The notes beneath the pieces were generated by a model. That model was given only the letters and a program-made list of their open reading frames with translations. It was not told the DNA's origin and did no database searches. DNA of 64,000 nt from Acinetobacter variabilis (GTDB lineage: Bacteria > Pseudomonadota > Gammaproteobacteria > Pseudomonadales > Moraxellaceae), in assembly GCF_000369625.1 (NCBI RefSeq), contig NZ_KB850112.1, positions 159,194 through 223,193 on the forward strand. The letters are read 5' to 3'. How positions within the stretch are numbered: the first letter of the stretch is position 1; each line of letters begins with the position of its first letter. The translations under genes were made by a program, and so were the position numbers. Below are positions 38,277 through 47,586 of the stretch, one piece after another.

Positions 38277-38581
38277 GGTTCCTCTCCTCCGAGAAGACCC
38301 TTCCATGGGTTAGTCATTAAGTCATCCTGATCTTCAATAGTGACTTTAATTTCATCATTCAATAATTGTCTGATCAAATGAACCTTATCATCAGGAATGA
38401 GCATCAGTTGAGCATTTAATCCTGCCGCTATAATTTCTAAGGTCTCTAATCGAGGGTTGCCCTGACTTTCCAGTTTTTGGTACTGCTGTCTTGAAATGCC
38501 TGTACGGGATTGCATATCAACTTGCTTTAAGCCCAATTGGGTTCGTCTTTTTTTGATTTGCTGAAGTAAAGACTTATTCAT
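38273..38581 (-). CDS. hipB: HipB-family XRE antitoxin
   Basis: DNA-binding antitoxin and autorepressor for the hipA kinase. The 102 residues start MNKSLLQQIKKRRTQLGLKQVDM and form a Cro/CI helix-turn-helix (SRTGISRQQYQKLESQGNPRLETLEIIAAGLN). The C-terminal tail (about 75-102) is acidic. ATG 38581 is favoured over an upstream alternative because the helix-turn-helix begins directly after it. It is translationally coupled to hipA. Confidence 0.85.
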   Translation of the reverse strand: MNKSLLQQIKKRRTQLGLKQVDMQSRTGISRQQYQKLESQGNPRLETLEIIAAGLNAQLMLIPDDKVHLIRQLLNDEIKVTIEDQDDLMTNPWKGLLGGEEP

Positions 38582-38647
38582 TGTAGATACATTTATTGCT
38601 TTTAGGTCCTGTAAGAAACATATTAGTTTCTTTTTTTTGAAAAGCAA

Positions 38648-38943
38648 TTTATGACTTTATCATTTCGATCTGTAAAAGCCCTAGCTACGTAGTGATCTGA
38701 AATCACTCTGAAAATACAGTTAAAATACGCGGTTCAATTTACCTTAATCTCCTTACGTAATTGGCAGCCAGATCTGAACTGTTGGCAACTCTCTGGCAAA
38801 ATTTCCTGGCAGCTCTGCATTTAACTACCTAGCGCAATCTGATAATAAATAATAACAAACCCGCCGTGCAGTTAGCATACAGTAAGTAAAGGAATGGTTG
38901 ACTGTGATCATAAAAATAGCATATCAAGCCGGAGGGAAACTAG
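38648..38943. other. non-coding region upstream of hipB
   Basis: Contains the hipBA promoter and then a stretch with a former acnA upstream region (an intact-looking GGAGGG ribosome site at about 38931). No gene supported. Confidence 0.4.
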
Positions 38944-39594
38944 ACGGCTAAGTATAGTAATATCAATAGTTTTAATACTTTAGAAACATTAACCGTCGGT
39001 TCAGAACACTATCAGATTTTCAACCTGTCTAAATTGCAAGTGCAGTTAGGTGACCTGTCCCAACTACCAAAATCTTTAAAAGTCTTGCTGGAAAATTTAC
39101 TACGTTTTGAAGATCAGCTCACGGTGAAAACCGAGCATATTCATGCCTTGGCAGGATGGCTTAACGATCGAACTTCAGAACAGGAAATCCAGTATCGTCC
39201 GGCACGGGTCCTGATGCAGGATTTTACCGGTGTTCCTGCAGTGGTTGATCTTGCTGCAATGCGTGCAGCAGTGGCCAAAGCCGGTGGTGATCCGGAAAAA
39301 ATTAATCCGTTGTCACCGGTGGATTTAGTCATCGATCACTGGGTGATGGTCGATTACTTTGCTAGCCCGCAAGCTTTTGACTAGAATATCGCCATTGAGA
39401 TGCAACGCAATGGCGAGCGCTACCAGTTTCTACGTTGGGGGCAGGCGGCGCTCAATCAGTTTCGCGTGGTGCCGCCAGGAACCGGAATTTGCCATCAGGT
39501 CAATCTGGAATATCTGGCACAAGTGGTCTGGAGCAATGAGGTCGATGGGCAGGGCTTTGCCTTTTCTGATACCTTATTCGGTACCGATTCACAA
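38944..39594 (+). pseudogene. acnA: N-terminal fragment of aconitate hydratase A
   Basis: The frame reads AKYSNINSFNTLETLTV..., then LLENLLRFEDQ, QDFTGVPAVVDLAAMR, and after a stop [20 protein letters not shown]...[19 protein letters not shown], all AcnA N-terminal sequence. The start codon is ACG instead of ATG, there is a TAG at 39382-39384, and homology stops near TLFGTDSQ, about 215 residues in. The remaining ~700 residues are missing. A GGAGGG ribosome site survives upstream. Confidence 0.88.
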
Positions 39595-39595
39595 T

Positions 39596-39856
39596 TTATT
39601 CATCATATTCTGAAAATATTTCTTCAATTTCATCCCACTGCGGCAATTTATGCTTTTTTTTATTCACTTCGAATTGTAAACCAACACCATCAAGCACACG
39701 TTCAAATATGTCAAATGAACCTGTAAAATGGCCATTTTCCATCTCTGAAATTGTTGTTTTATTGACTTGAGTTTTTTCTGCAAGGCTTTTCTGTGTATAG
39801 CCTAACCCTTTTCTTGCCAAACGTATTTCTTTACCTATTTCACCTCGTGTAGCCAT
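39596..39856 (-). CDS. orphan XRE-family antitoxin-like regulator
   Basis: The 86-residue protein has a clear Cro/CI helix-turn-helix ([36 protein letters not shown]). ATG 39856 has GGGAG 7 bp upstream and is preferred to 39883. Its stop codon abuts the broken end of acnA, so any downstream toxin gene has been lost. Two palindromic operator-like sites lie upstream, suggesting autoregulation. Confidence 0.8.
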   Translation of the reverse strand: MATRGEIGKEIRLARKGLGYTQKSLAEKTQVNKTTISEMENGHFTGSFDIFERVLDGVGLQFEVNKKKHKLPQWDEIEEIFSEYDE

Positions 39857-39876
39857 TTTTTTCTCCCGAAATTTGT

Positions 39877-39936
39877 TAGCCATATAGCAAACTTTTAACT
39901 AATTATGGTTAATATTCGCTATATAGCAAACTTTTA
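39877..39936 (-). promoter_or_regulatory. paired operator sites upstream of the XRE gene
   Basis: A 16-bp direct repeat ATATAGCAAACTTTTA occurs at 39882-39897 and 39921-39936, 39 bp apart. Each forms part of a palindrome: TTCGCTATATAGCAAA at 39915-39930 and the weaker TTAGCCATATAGCAAA at 39876-39891. Likely autorepression sites. Confidence 0.6.
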
Positions 39937-40140
39937 TAATGATTCTTGAATAGCTAAATTGAACTTATAAGATTCAATTTAGCCTCAAATTAGGTTAATA
40001 GAATCCATATATGTATGGTAGTTCTCAATAATGAGGCAGTTGTATACCTCTTGAGAAGAGAAACTTCTTATACCTTGAATTTGAATTATTAGACAAAATT
40101 ATGACTTTTAATTTTCTGTGTAATGAAGCTTTATATATTC

Positions 40141-40509
40141 TTAATATTTACCCTGAAGCCGAAGTCCTTCGACTACGTTTAATACAGTAGCTAATCCCTG
40201 AGTAGTCTGAATCTGTTTTATCGGAATGCCTTTGGTTAGCTTATTTGGTGACTTCATAAAATGCTGCATCCATTTAGCCTCTCCACCTGTTAGAGCATCT
40301 AGTGATATCGCAATACGAATTAAAATAATTGCGAGTTCTCCTTGACTTGAATCGGGATCTAACTGAAGCGAATTTAAAGTTTCCACTGAATCTAAATTGA
40401 TAACGATAGCAAGCTGGTCCAGTGTCAAACCAAGTTGTTTTGCAGATGATAAAACAGCTTTAGTTAATACCTTTTTTTGTTTTGCAATTTTTTCTGACGT
40501 TTTATGCAT
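40141..40509 (-). CDS. MbcA/ParS/Xre-type antitoxin (DUF2384)
   Basis: A 122-residue protein with an N-terminal HTH-like region (TLDQLAIVINLDSVETLNSL) and the C-terminal toxin-binding DUF2384 block (ELAIILIRIAISLDALTGG, QHFMKSPNKLTKGIPIKQIQTTQGLATVLNVVEGLR). The family normally pairs with a RES-domain toxin. None is adjacent, so this is a solitary antitoxin or a regulator belonging to the neighbouring trio element. Confidence 0.78.
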   Translation of the reverse strand: MHKTSEKIAKQKKVLTKAVLSSAKQLGLTLDQLAIVINLDSVETLNSLQLDPDSSQGELAIILIRIAISLDALTGGEAKWMQHFMKSPNKLTKGIPIKQIQTTQGLATVLNVVEGLRLQGKY

Positions 40510-40639
40510 GACTGATCTCAGTTTCAGACGTTGCTGATACCTAGAGTTTATACTATTTGATTATCGTTTCTCAGACATCCAATTTTTACTGAAGATATAT
40601 TAAATTTGGCTTTAGATAAGGAAGCAACGGTTAAATTAT

Positions 40640-43600
40640 TTAACAGCATGTGGTTATTTTTAGACCTTCAGCTTTAAGTTCAAGAGATCGAGGTCTGCCG
40701 ATACATGCTAGATGTAAGCAAAATTTAAATGCGGCCAGTGCTTTGGCATCTTTTGTCGAGTAAAGCTGGAGACGAACATAATCTTCTTGAGTCGTAGGAT
40801 GCTCTGTTGTGCTCGATTTAGCCAGCTTCAGTAATAAAGGTTGTTTCTTTTTATCTAGCAATTGTACCAAGTCTTGTCCAAGCAAATGCCAAAATTGATG
40901 GGGAAACAGGTCTTTTACCTTGCAATAAAATGATTCCAATTGATCAATTTTATTCCAGCGATAATGAATGCCGGTATGCGAAACTGTAACACGACTTAAA
41001 AATGTCTCAAGCACCGCTTTTATTTGATCTGGCTTTTTTTCAAAGATATTTTGAATATTTTCAAAGAAATAGTTCCTTGCTTTGCGCTCTTCAACGGTAT
41101 CTATCATCGAGGGTTTCAAAGGTTTATCCAGATGATTTGTGTTGTTGAGATCAAATAACCTTGGGTTGTTTTTTTGAGACTTGAGTTGGCCCAGTTGTTT
41201 GGCATTTTCATACCAGTAGTTAACCAGTTCGACAGGTAAACTCATTTCTTGTGATACCCGATCTGGTTCATGATGAATTTCCAGTAAATTTAGGCACTTA
41301 AAAAACCATGCAAATGAAACTTTGGATTCTTTTGTTCCCGCGAAATATTTAAAAAAATCATGATGCTTTGAGTTAAATGAAACCTCATCTAGAATGTCTT
41401 CTACGTTACTTTTTAACCAGTCAGTTTGATCGTTGAGTAACTGCTGACTTAAATGACCAGCATGCTTTTCGAAATTGAATGGAGCAGAATCTTTTACTGT
41501 GTTTAAAAATTTGAAAGAAGGTAGGTAGCCCATCATCTTTTTTGCCAGTTGAGTATCGATGTCTGGGTGATATTTCAGTATTTTATGCCCAGCAATCAGG
41601 TAGCTTAGATGAATATAACTTTTAAAAGTTTCTGTAGGGTCAATGTGACCCAGTAAATGGGCAATCATAAACCAATGATTTTGACCATGTGTATGACGGA
41701 GTAACTCTGTCCGAATGGACTGATATTGTTCTTCAGTATAATCCGTCAGATTCTTGACTAGGGGAGCGTAATCGCAGTTGAGCAGAACGGATAAGTGATT
41801 GGCAGCCGTGTGTCGAAATGAGTGAAAAGAATAATCATGAGTTTTAAAAAGCTCGTTCATAATCATTCTAAAAGGTGTTGTCACCGTATGTTTGTTCAGC
41901 TTGCTATTTTCATTCCAATTACGGAATAAGTATAAGTTTTGCTGATTGAGTAAACGTTGCTCGACTACATGATTATGAAATAGTTGATATTCATCGGTTT
42001 TTAATAAGCAATACACAGGAACTTTGCGTTCAGCACTATCTGTTTTAAGTTGATGTAAGTTTCCTTTCTTTTTTGAGCCGTAGGGCTGAATCCATACTGA
42101 TAGACAGCTCAAGCCCTCAATATCCCGCACACGTAAGCCTAGAATTTCATTAATACGCATACCGGTACGGTAAGCTAAGATATAGATGATTTTTAATGTC
42201 TTATAAGTGTTTTCTTGACTATTAGCACCTGAAAATAAGGTATCTAATTTGTTCATGAAAGCTTGATAAGTCAAAGGGCCAATAATACGGGCTCTAGGCC
42301 TATTTTGTATGGCGAGTGATTCTAATTCGAGAGATTCAGCTTCGAAAACTGTTCGTTGAAAGCTATGGAAGCGCTTCAACATCCTGCTGGTTTGACCTCT
42401 GGATTTTTTAAATTCAGGTTGGCCTGCTTCATCTGCGAGACGGGTGTTCGTAATAATTTGTGTGTAGATATTTGCCAGATTCGTATTCAGATCATCTTCG
42501 CTATCTAGATATTGTAAAGAATGTGTTAGCCAAGGCTCGGCAATCCGGGAGTAATAAGTGTAAATCGAACTATCTGCTAATGGTCTATTCTGCTGAAACG
42601 ATTTTTGAAATTGGTTAGCGCAAAAATTAAAATTTTCAGCCAGTTGCTGAATCTGTTCTAATTCTGGTTTATAAAGGCTGATGAGCCATAAGGCGACACG
42701 TTTACTATACTCATTAAATTTATTAGTATTTTCAATGCAATATTTAATGATTAATGCATCGACGCTTTGATCAGTTTGTGGTGTACGAATCAGTTGTAAA
42801 AGGTCTTTGTGAATCTTTATAACATCATCCAAGGCTTGCTGAATGTCATCATTAGAGTAGGATTGACCCACAATAGATGGTGATTTTTCTACATCTGAAT
42901 CAGTAAGAGTGTCCTGCTGATATTTAAATTTTGGATGAAGAAATCTTTCAAATTCTATTTCTGATAAGCCACAGGTTGCAGTATTTTCTATAAGACATTG
43001 TGAGAGAGCAGGATCAATGTCAACTTTCGGGAGTTGCATCCAGTTAAAGTTGGCGTAGTCGCGTAATAATTTATAAGTTTTAAGATTAAATGGTAACTTA
43101 ATCTTATTAAAAATAAGCTGTAGATAATCTTCTACATTCTGGTTTACTGTACGAATATTTCTGCTATTAAAATGAATTAACCATAAGCGGGTGATTTGAT
43201 CAGGAATAAAATTACGCGATTTACGAATGGTTTTTTCATCAATAAATAGATCTCCATAAGAGGGAGAGAGCGGTTCTAAAAATATAATGTTCAGATCTTC
43301 GATCTTTCTGATTTTTGCCGGATCTTTTAAGTGTTCAAGCAAAGCTTCTAAAGACGCTTTTTGATTTAAGCCGGAATAAAGCATGGCAGAAATAACAATA
43401 TTTCCAATGATTTCATCATCAGAAAATGTCTTGCTATCTTTTGCTAGAATCCAGTAGTCCCAAAGCTTATCAAGAACTTCATCAACCTGCTGTCCCTTCT
43501 CGATCCAGTCCATGGTAAAAACCGGCTGATCACGCTGCATCTCAAATGTCAGATTTGGTAGGGGCAGGGGCTCGCTCCTATTTAGATTGATTTTTTTAAT

Positions 43601-43855
43601 ATACGATCGAAAAAATTCATGCGCATATTTTTTCCAGGCCAAGCTTGAAGCTTTACGTTTAATAAACTCATAAATTGCTGGATAGAAGGATTCAAGATGT
43701 TCTTTTTGTTCTAGTTCTATTTCTTGGAAATATTGAATTAATTCCTTTTCTACATCCGATCGAGGAGATTTCTCTTTCTCAAGACGAATTTGTTTTCTAC
43801 GATTTTCTGCATATAGTGGTCGAGCTTGCTTAGTTCGTTTATTGGATGAGGACAT
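40640..43855 (-). CDS. large tyrosine recombinase, third gene of a recombinase trio
   Basis: The 1071-residue protein has a long N-terminal region, then a tyrosine-recombinase core around residues 560-740: Arg in AYRTGMRINEILGLRVRD, HxxR in SFHSFRHTAANHL, GH in AHLLGHIDPTE, and the candidate nucleophile Tyr in FKSYIHLSYL. About 330 further residues follow. ATG 43855 overlaps the previous stop by 17 bp. A dead copy of its C-terminus lies at 25289-25521. The arrangement recalls the gamma-mobile-trio (GmtZ-like), but this is not verified. Confidence 0.75.
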   Translation of the reverse strand: MSSSNKRTKQARPLYAENRRKQIRLEKEKSPRSDVEKELIQYFQEIELEQKEHLESFYPAIYEFIKRKASSLAWKKYAHEFFRSYIKKINLNRSEPLPLPNLTFEMQRDQPVFTMDWIEKGQQVDEVLDKLWDYWILAKDSKTFSDDEIIGNIVISAMLYSGLNQKASLEALLEHLKDPAKIRKIEDLNIIFLEPLSPSYGDLFIDEKTIRKSRNFIPDQITRLWLIHFNSRNIRTVNQNVEDYLQLIFNKIKLPFNLKTYKLLRDYANFNWMQLPKVDIDPALSQCLIENTATCGLSEIEFERFLHPKFKYQQDTLTDSDVEKSPSIVGQSYSNDDIQQALDDVIKIHKDLLQLIRTPQTDQSVDALIIKYCIENTNKFNEYSKRVALWLISLYKPELEQIQQLAENFNFCANQFQKSFQQNRPLADSSIYTYYSRIAEPWLTHSLQYLDSEDDLNTNLANIYTQIITNTRLADEAGQPEFKKSRGQTSRMLKRFHSFQRTVFEAESLELESLAIQNRPRARIIGPLTYQAFMNKLDTLFSGANSQENTYKTLKIIYILAYRTGMRINEILGLRVRDIEGLSCLSVWIQPYGSKKKGNLHQLKTDSAERKVPVYCLLKTDEYQLFHNHVVEQRLLNQQNLYLFRNWNENSKLNKHTVTTPFRMIMNELFKTHDYSFHSFRHTAANHLSVLLNCDYAPLVKNLTDYTEEQYQSIRTELLRHTHGQNHWFMIAHLLGHIDPTETFKSYIHLSYLIAGHKILKYHPDIDTQLAKKMMGYLPSFKFLNTVKDSAPFNFEKHAGHLSQQLLNDQTDWLKSNVEDILDEVSFNSKHHDFFKYFAGTKESKVSFAWFFKCLNLLEIHHEPDRVSQEMSLPVELVNYWYENAKQLGQLKSQKNNPRLFDLNNTNHLDKPLKPSMIDTVEERKARNYFFENIQNIFEKKPDQIKAVLETFLSRVTVSHTGIHYRWNKIDQLESFYCKVKDLFPHQFWHLLGQDLVQLLDKKKQPLLLKLAKSSTTEHPTTQEDYVRLQLYSTKDAKALAAFKFCLHLACIGRPRSLELKAEGLKITTCC

Positions 43856-46151
43856 CGAGTTCAATACCGGTAATATTAAAATAATCTTTTATTTGTTCAA
43901 GAACATGAGCAATGCTTGAATATTGTGAAATAGATAAGCTGGAATAAGGATGCGCAGCTTCTTGCTGCATCGGCTCATGACCGAATAAAGCTAAAATTTC
44001 AATTTCGCTAATTTTATGGCTGAGAAACGCACGGGCTGTATGCCGGTGCCAGTTTTCATGTTCCAAACCTAACTCTGGATGAAAGTCTTCTACAGTCGAA
44101 GGTCTCAAAGGTTGCCATTGACCATCCTGAAAGATATTTAACAGTGGGAGCTTGCTCTCTAGAATCTGCTGAATATTATTTGAAATTTCTGGCTGAATAG
44201 GAGTAATTTGAGTTTTAAAATAATGTAGAAAATCTATGAATTTCAGGAGTTCTTGTACAACAAAATGACACAGTGGAATCAAACGTCCATAGCCTTGACG
44301 CCCACCCACCTCTTTATCAGAAACCATCAAAATTTTTCTTTTCAGGTTAAAGCTTTTTAAAAAACCAGGAAACTCAGCGACGGGTCGCGCAGCAGTAAAA
44401 AGCAATAAAAAATGCCACATCCAGATATTGTAGTGATTAAAAATTGCTATCCAGTCATCTTCTTTTTGTGAAATTATTCTGAATTTGAGAGTGGCAAAGA
44501 TATTTTGAATCACATTTGAAGTAGGTGCTTTGCGGCTTCCAAAGTTTTTTTCTGCAGCATATTCAATATTCTGGTATTCATCGGATAGCGACTCACACAG
44601 CTCTTTTAAAATTAAGACATATTCAGTCTGTAAAGTCAGGATATTTTGATGACAATAAGAAGTAGAAGAAGACTTATTGGCATCAATACCAGTGAGAAGG
44701 TCAGCAAGCTGTTTATTTCCAGTGCGTTGCAAAATAGTCTGATGTAAAAGAGAGCCAATTCTTATTAGTGATAATTTTGGAATATAAAATTTGGCTCTCA
44801 GCTGTTTCAAATGTTGCTGAAGGTCCTCTTCCTTAACGGGGTCACCGTCTCGCAGAGATTCAATAAATGAATTCGGGATCGGGATGTCCAGATGAACTGT
44901 TTGGTTGAGCAAGCCCTCTGGATAAGCAAAATCCTTATTTTCAAAAATTGAAAATTTACTTCTCAGATAATATTGTCCATTGCTTTGCTTGATCTGTTGG
45001 CGAGCATTTAAATTTTTAGCACGTTTACTTTGTAGACGGAGCCACTCCTGGATTTTATTTCCTGTCAGAAATGACAGCATCAGGATCAAGGATGCCTTCT
45101 TTTTTTTGATTTCTTTATCCTTGTCTTTAGAGTCTTCTTTAACCTCAACAATGTAATTTTTATATAGTTCAGTAATTAGGGCACTTATGCTTGTGGTATT
45201 AGGAAAGAGGCTGCTGTATGGCAGCAAATGTTCTTTCCGTTGAATATGTTTGGCAACCAGAGGCAGCACATAGCTTTGGCCGGATTCTGAATATGCAGCA
45301 AGGGGGGTAACGATGGTTGGGTCTACAAGTATTTGACGTGTATCTTGGTCATCTAATTGTTCTTCTATATTAAGAGCTTTAGACTTTTGACCTTTTTTAA
45401 TTTCTGAACTTTCTACAATCAGCTGATCTTCATCTAAAAAATCATGTTGAAGTTGAGTCTCGATGCTCGCTTTGGCAATTTTGGCCTTATTGTTTAAAAT
45501 ATAAGTAAATGTAATGCGTAGATTATTCAGTAGATTTTTTTCAAAATCATTGGATGGATCTGTATTGAAATTACTTAAATATTGAACAAATTCAGTTAAC
45601 GAAAGCGTAGGATCTTTAAGATGCTTTTCCCAAAGGATCATGTATTCGCGTGTATTTTGATATTCTTTATCGGGATTCAGAACCCTATTGGCCACACGGA
45701 AGCGTTGAAATAAGCGTTTTACAGTATTGAAATGTTCAGTGTAGTCTTCTTTAAAAAGCTCAGGTTTAATGTCTGGAAGGGCAATTAAATAGATTGCTGC
45801 TTTTAAGACCAGGATATTCCAGATTAAAGCGTTTTCTTCCGACTCTGCTAATTGTGCAATTGAGTTCACATACCAAGTAACTGGTGTTGCGCTAACAGTA
45901 TGTTTTCGAGAGGAGACCAATGCAGCTGGTCTAGCAACAACAGAATTGGTTTCTAGATCAAAATCTAATAGATCGAGATTCAGTCCTTCCAGACATTGAT
46001 CAGTTGGGTGCGAAGTCAGTAAATCAGCAACATATTGAATATGTTCGGTACGTTGGAGCTGCTCATCACCAAAGAGTTTTTCCAATGTCTGTTTTAATGA
46101 TACCCCTGGAATATCAGCAATATTTTGATGGGTTGGGTTGGATTCTGACAT
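43839..46151 (-). CDS. tyrosine recombinase, second gene of the trio
   Basis: The 770-residue protein has a C-terminal recombinase core: Arg in FTAARPVAEFPGF, NWHRHTARAFLSHK supplying the HxxR motif, LFGHEPMQQEAAH, and Tyr in YSSLSISQYSSI. The N-terminal ~550 residues show no family I recognise. ATG 46151 overlaps the previous gene's stop (TAATG), and its end overlaps the third gene. Together with its neighbours it forms a compact operon like gamma-mobile-trio or Tn554-type modules (GmtY-like; unverified). Confidence 0.75.
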   Translation of the reverse strand: MSESNPTHQNIADIPGVSLKQTLEKLFGDEQLQRTEHIQYVADLLTSHPTDQCLEGLNLDLLDFDLETNSVVARPAALVSSRKHTVSATPVTWYVNSIAQLAESEENALIWNILVLKAAIYLIALPDIKPELFKEDYTEHFNTVKRLFQRFRVANRVLNPDKEYQNTREYMILWEKHLKDPTLSLTEFVQYLSNFNTDPSNDFEKNLLNNLRITFTYILNNKAKIAKASIETQLQHDFLDEDQLIVESSEIKKGQKSKALNIEEQLDDQDTRQILVDPTIVTPLAAYSESGQSYVLPLVAKHIQRKEHLLPYSSLFPNTTSISALITELYKNYIVEVKEDSKDKDKEIKKKKASLILMLSFLTGNKIQEWLRLQSKRAKNLNARQQIKQSNGQYYLRSKFSIFENKDFAYPEGLLNQTVHLDIPIPNSFIESLRDGDPVKEEDLQQHLKQLRAKFYIPKLSLIRIGSLLHQTILQRTGNKQLADLLTGIDANKSSSTSYCHQNILTLQTEYVLILKELCESLSDEYQNIEYAAEKNFGSRKAPTSNVIQNIFATLKFRIISQKEDDWIAIFNHYNIWMWHFLLLFTAARPVAEFPGFLKSFNLKRKILMVSDKEVGGRQGYGRLIPLCHFVVQELLKFIDFLHYFKTQITPIQPEISNNIQQILESKLPLLNIFQDGQWQPLRPSTVEDFHPELGLEHENWHRHTARAFLSHKISEIEILALFGHEPMQQEAAHPYSSLSISQYSSIAHVLEQIKDYFNITGIELDVLIQ

Positions 46152-46822
46152 TATGCTTTCCATAGCTGATCTGGCGTGAGAACGAAGTCCGCATTATTTA
46201 AAAGCTGTTGTACAACTTCACTAGTTTGTTCTAGTTGATCAAGCACACTTTGTCTTTTTCGGTTTATAACTTTATTGCGATAATTCAGCTGATATCGTGT
46301 GTATGAGAGTCGTTTTGCTAGCAGGTCTAAGCTCATAGTACGGTGAGGTTTGAAAGAATTTTCTTTGTTTAACTTGTAAATAGCCTCGGCAGAAATGTAT
46401 TCATTTATTAAGTTATGTAACCTTTTGGGATTTAATCGATTAAGATCATAATAAGTAGATGATAGAAATTTTAGAAATTCGGAACTAGCCACATTTTTTA
46501 ATAGTTCGATTTTTTTGTTATCTTTGGGAAGAGAATGGATAATTAGATTAATTTCTTTGGGTGCATTCTGAGTCCAGTATAGGAACCATTGGATATTACT
46601 GGCGATGGTATAACCGGATAGATTAGTATCTTTCCAGACGTGAATTTCGGGACGTGGATTCAAGATACCTAGATCTGTTTTTAAAGCTTTGAAAGCCTCT
46701 TGATAGCAAAGATAAATTCCAGAAAAATCAGGGTGTATACTGATTTGGATTTTATTAAAATTTTTGCACAACAATTTTTTAGGTGCGCCAAATTTTTCAT
46801 TGAAATCAAAAGCCGTTTGCAT
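46151..46822 (-). CDS. first gene of the recombinase trio (accessory protein)
   Basis: The 223-residue protein starting MQTAFDFNEKFGAPKKL has no recombinase motif. It is basic toward the C-terminus (LAKRLSYTRYQLNYRNKVINRKRQ), which suggests DNA binding. It is first in a three-gene operon with stop/start overlaps, and could correspond to GmtX of gamma-mobile-trio elements. The ATG 46822 is preferred over upstream starts because the sequence before it is AT-rich promoter-like DNA with an inverted repeat. Confidence 0.6.
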   Translation of the reverse strand: MQTAFDFNEKFGAPKKLLCKNFNKIQISIHPDFSGIYLCYQEAFKALKTDLGILNPRPEIHVWKDTNLSGYTIASNIQWFLYWTQNAPKEINLIIHSLPKDNKKIELLKNVASSEFLKFLSSTYYDLNRLNPKRLHNLINEYISAEAIYKLNKENSFKPHRTMSLDLLAKRLSYTRYQLNYRNKVINRKRQSVLDQLEQTSEVVQQLLNNADFVLTPDQLWKA

Positions 46823-46860
46823 ATTTACTTGGTGATTATATAAAAAAATCAAGTAAATAT
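46821..46860 (-). promoter_or_regulatory. inverted repeat around the trio promoter and start codon
   Basis: ATATTTACTTG at 46821-46831 and CAAGTAAATAT at 46850-46860 are perfect 11-bp inverted repeats, 18 bp apart. On the minus strand the gap contains TATAAT and the repeat ends at the trio's ATG. The arrangement suggests an operator flanking the -10 box and a very short leader. Confidence 0.5.
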
Positions 46861-47586
46861 TCGTATATTCGTTAACAGTCAGACAATGGCTAAAAATTCC
46901 ATATATTGTGCATCTAAATTTCAAAAACCACTAGACCTCTTGCGAAAGTAAAAACCACCTCAATCTAAATTTCATGAGATATCAGAAATTAAATCGTTTT
47001 TCAGATTCTGAATTCCAGCGCTTGGTTGGTGTACCTCGACCAGTTTTTAGTGAAATGATCGAAGTTTTAAAAGAAGTAGAATCACTTAAAAAGAAATCTG
47101 GGCGTCCTCATACTTTAGCTATAGAGGATCAATTATTATTAACACTCAATTACTTACGGAATTACAGCACTCAATTGGAGTTGGCTGCAAATTACCATAT
47201 CGCTGAAAGTAATGTGAATCGAACCATTAAAAAGGTTGAAGATGCATTGATGAAATCAAGACGGTTTACTCTGCCAAAACGAAGCATTACCACAGCAGAC
47301 GAACAGTTTAACTGGGTCATTATTGATGCGACAGAATGTTCAATAGAACGTCCGAAAAAAAAATCAGAGTAAGTTCTACAGTGGTAAAAAGAAGAAACAT
47401 ACGCTAAAAGCACAAGTGATCTATCATCCGAACAGCAAACAAATCATAGGGCTAGATATATCGAATGGCAGTCAGCATGACATTAAATTGGCAAGAAGAA
47501 CGGTTAAAAAATTCAAACATTGTAAAGAGGTGGTTCCACATGTTTGAACAACTAAAAGCTTATTTATAAGTGATACTCTGCTCTAG

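Noticed and set aside
39359..39726. Separate small genes after the acnA stop
   Set aside because: Their products are the continued AcnA reading frame and its shifted shadows, so they belong to the pseudogene.
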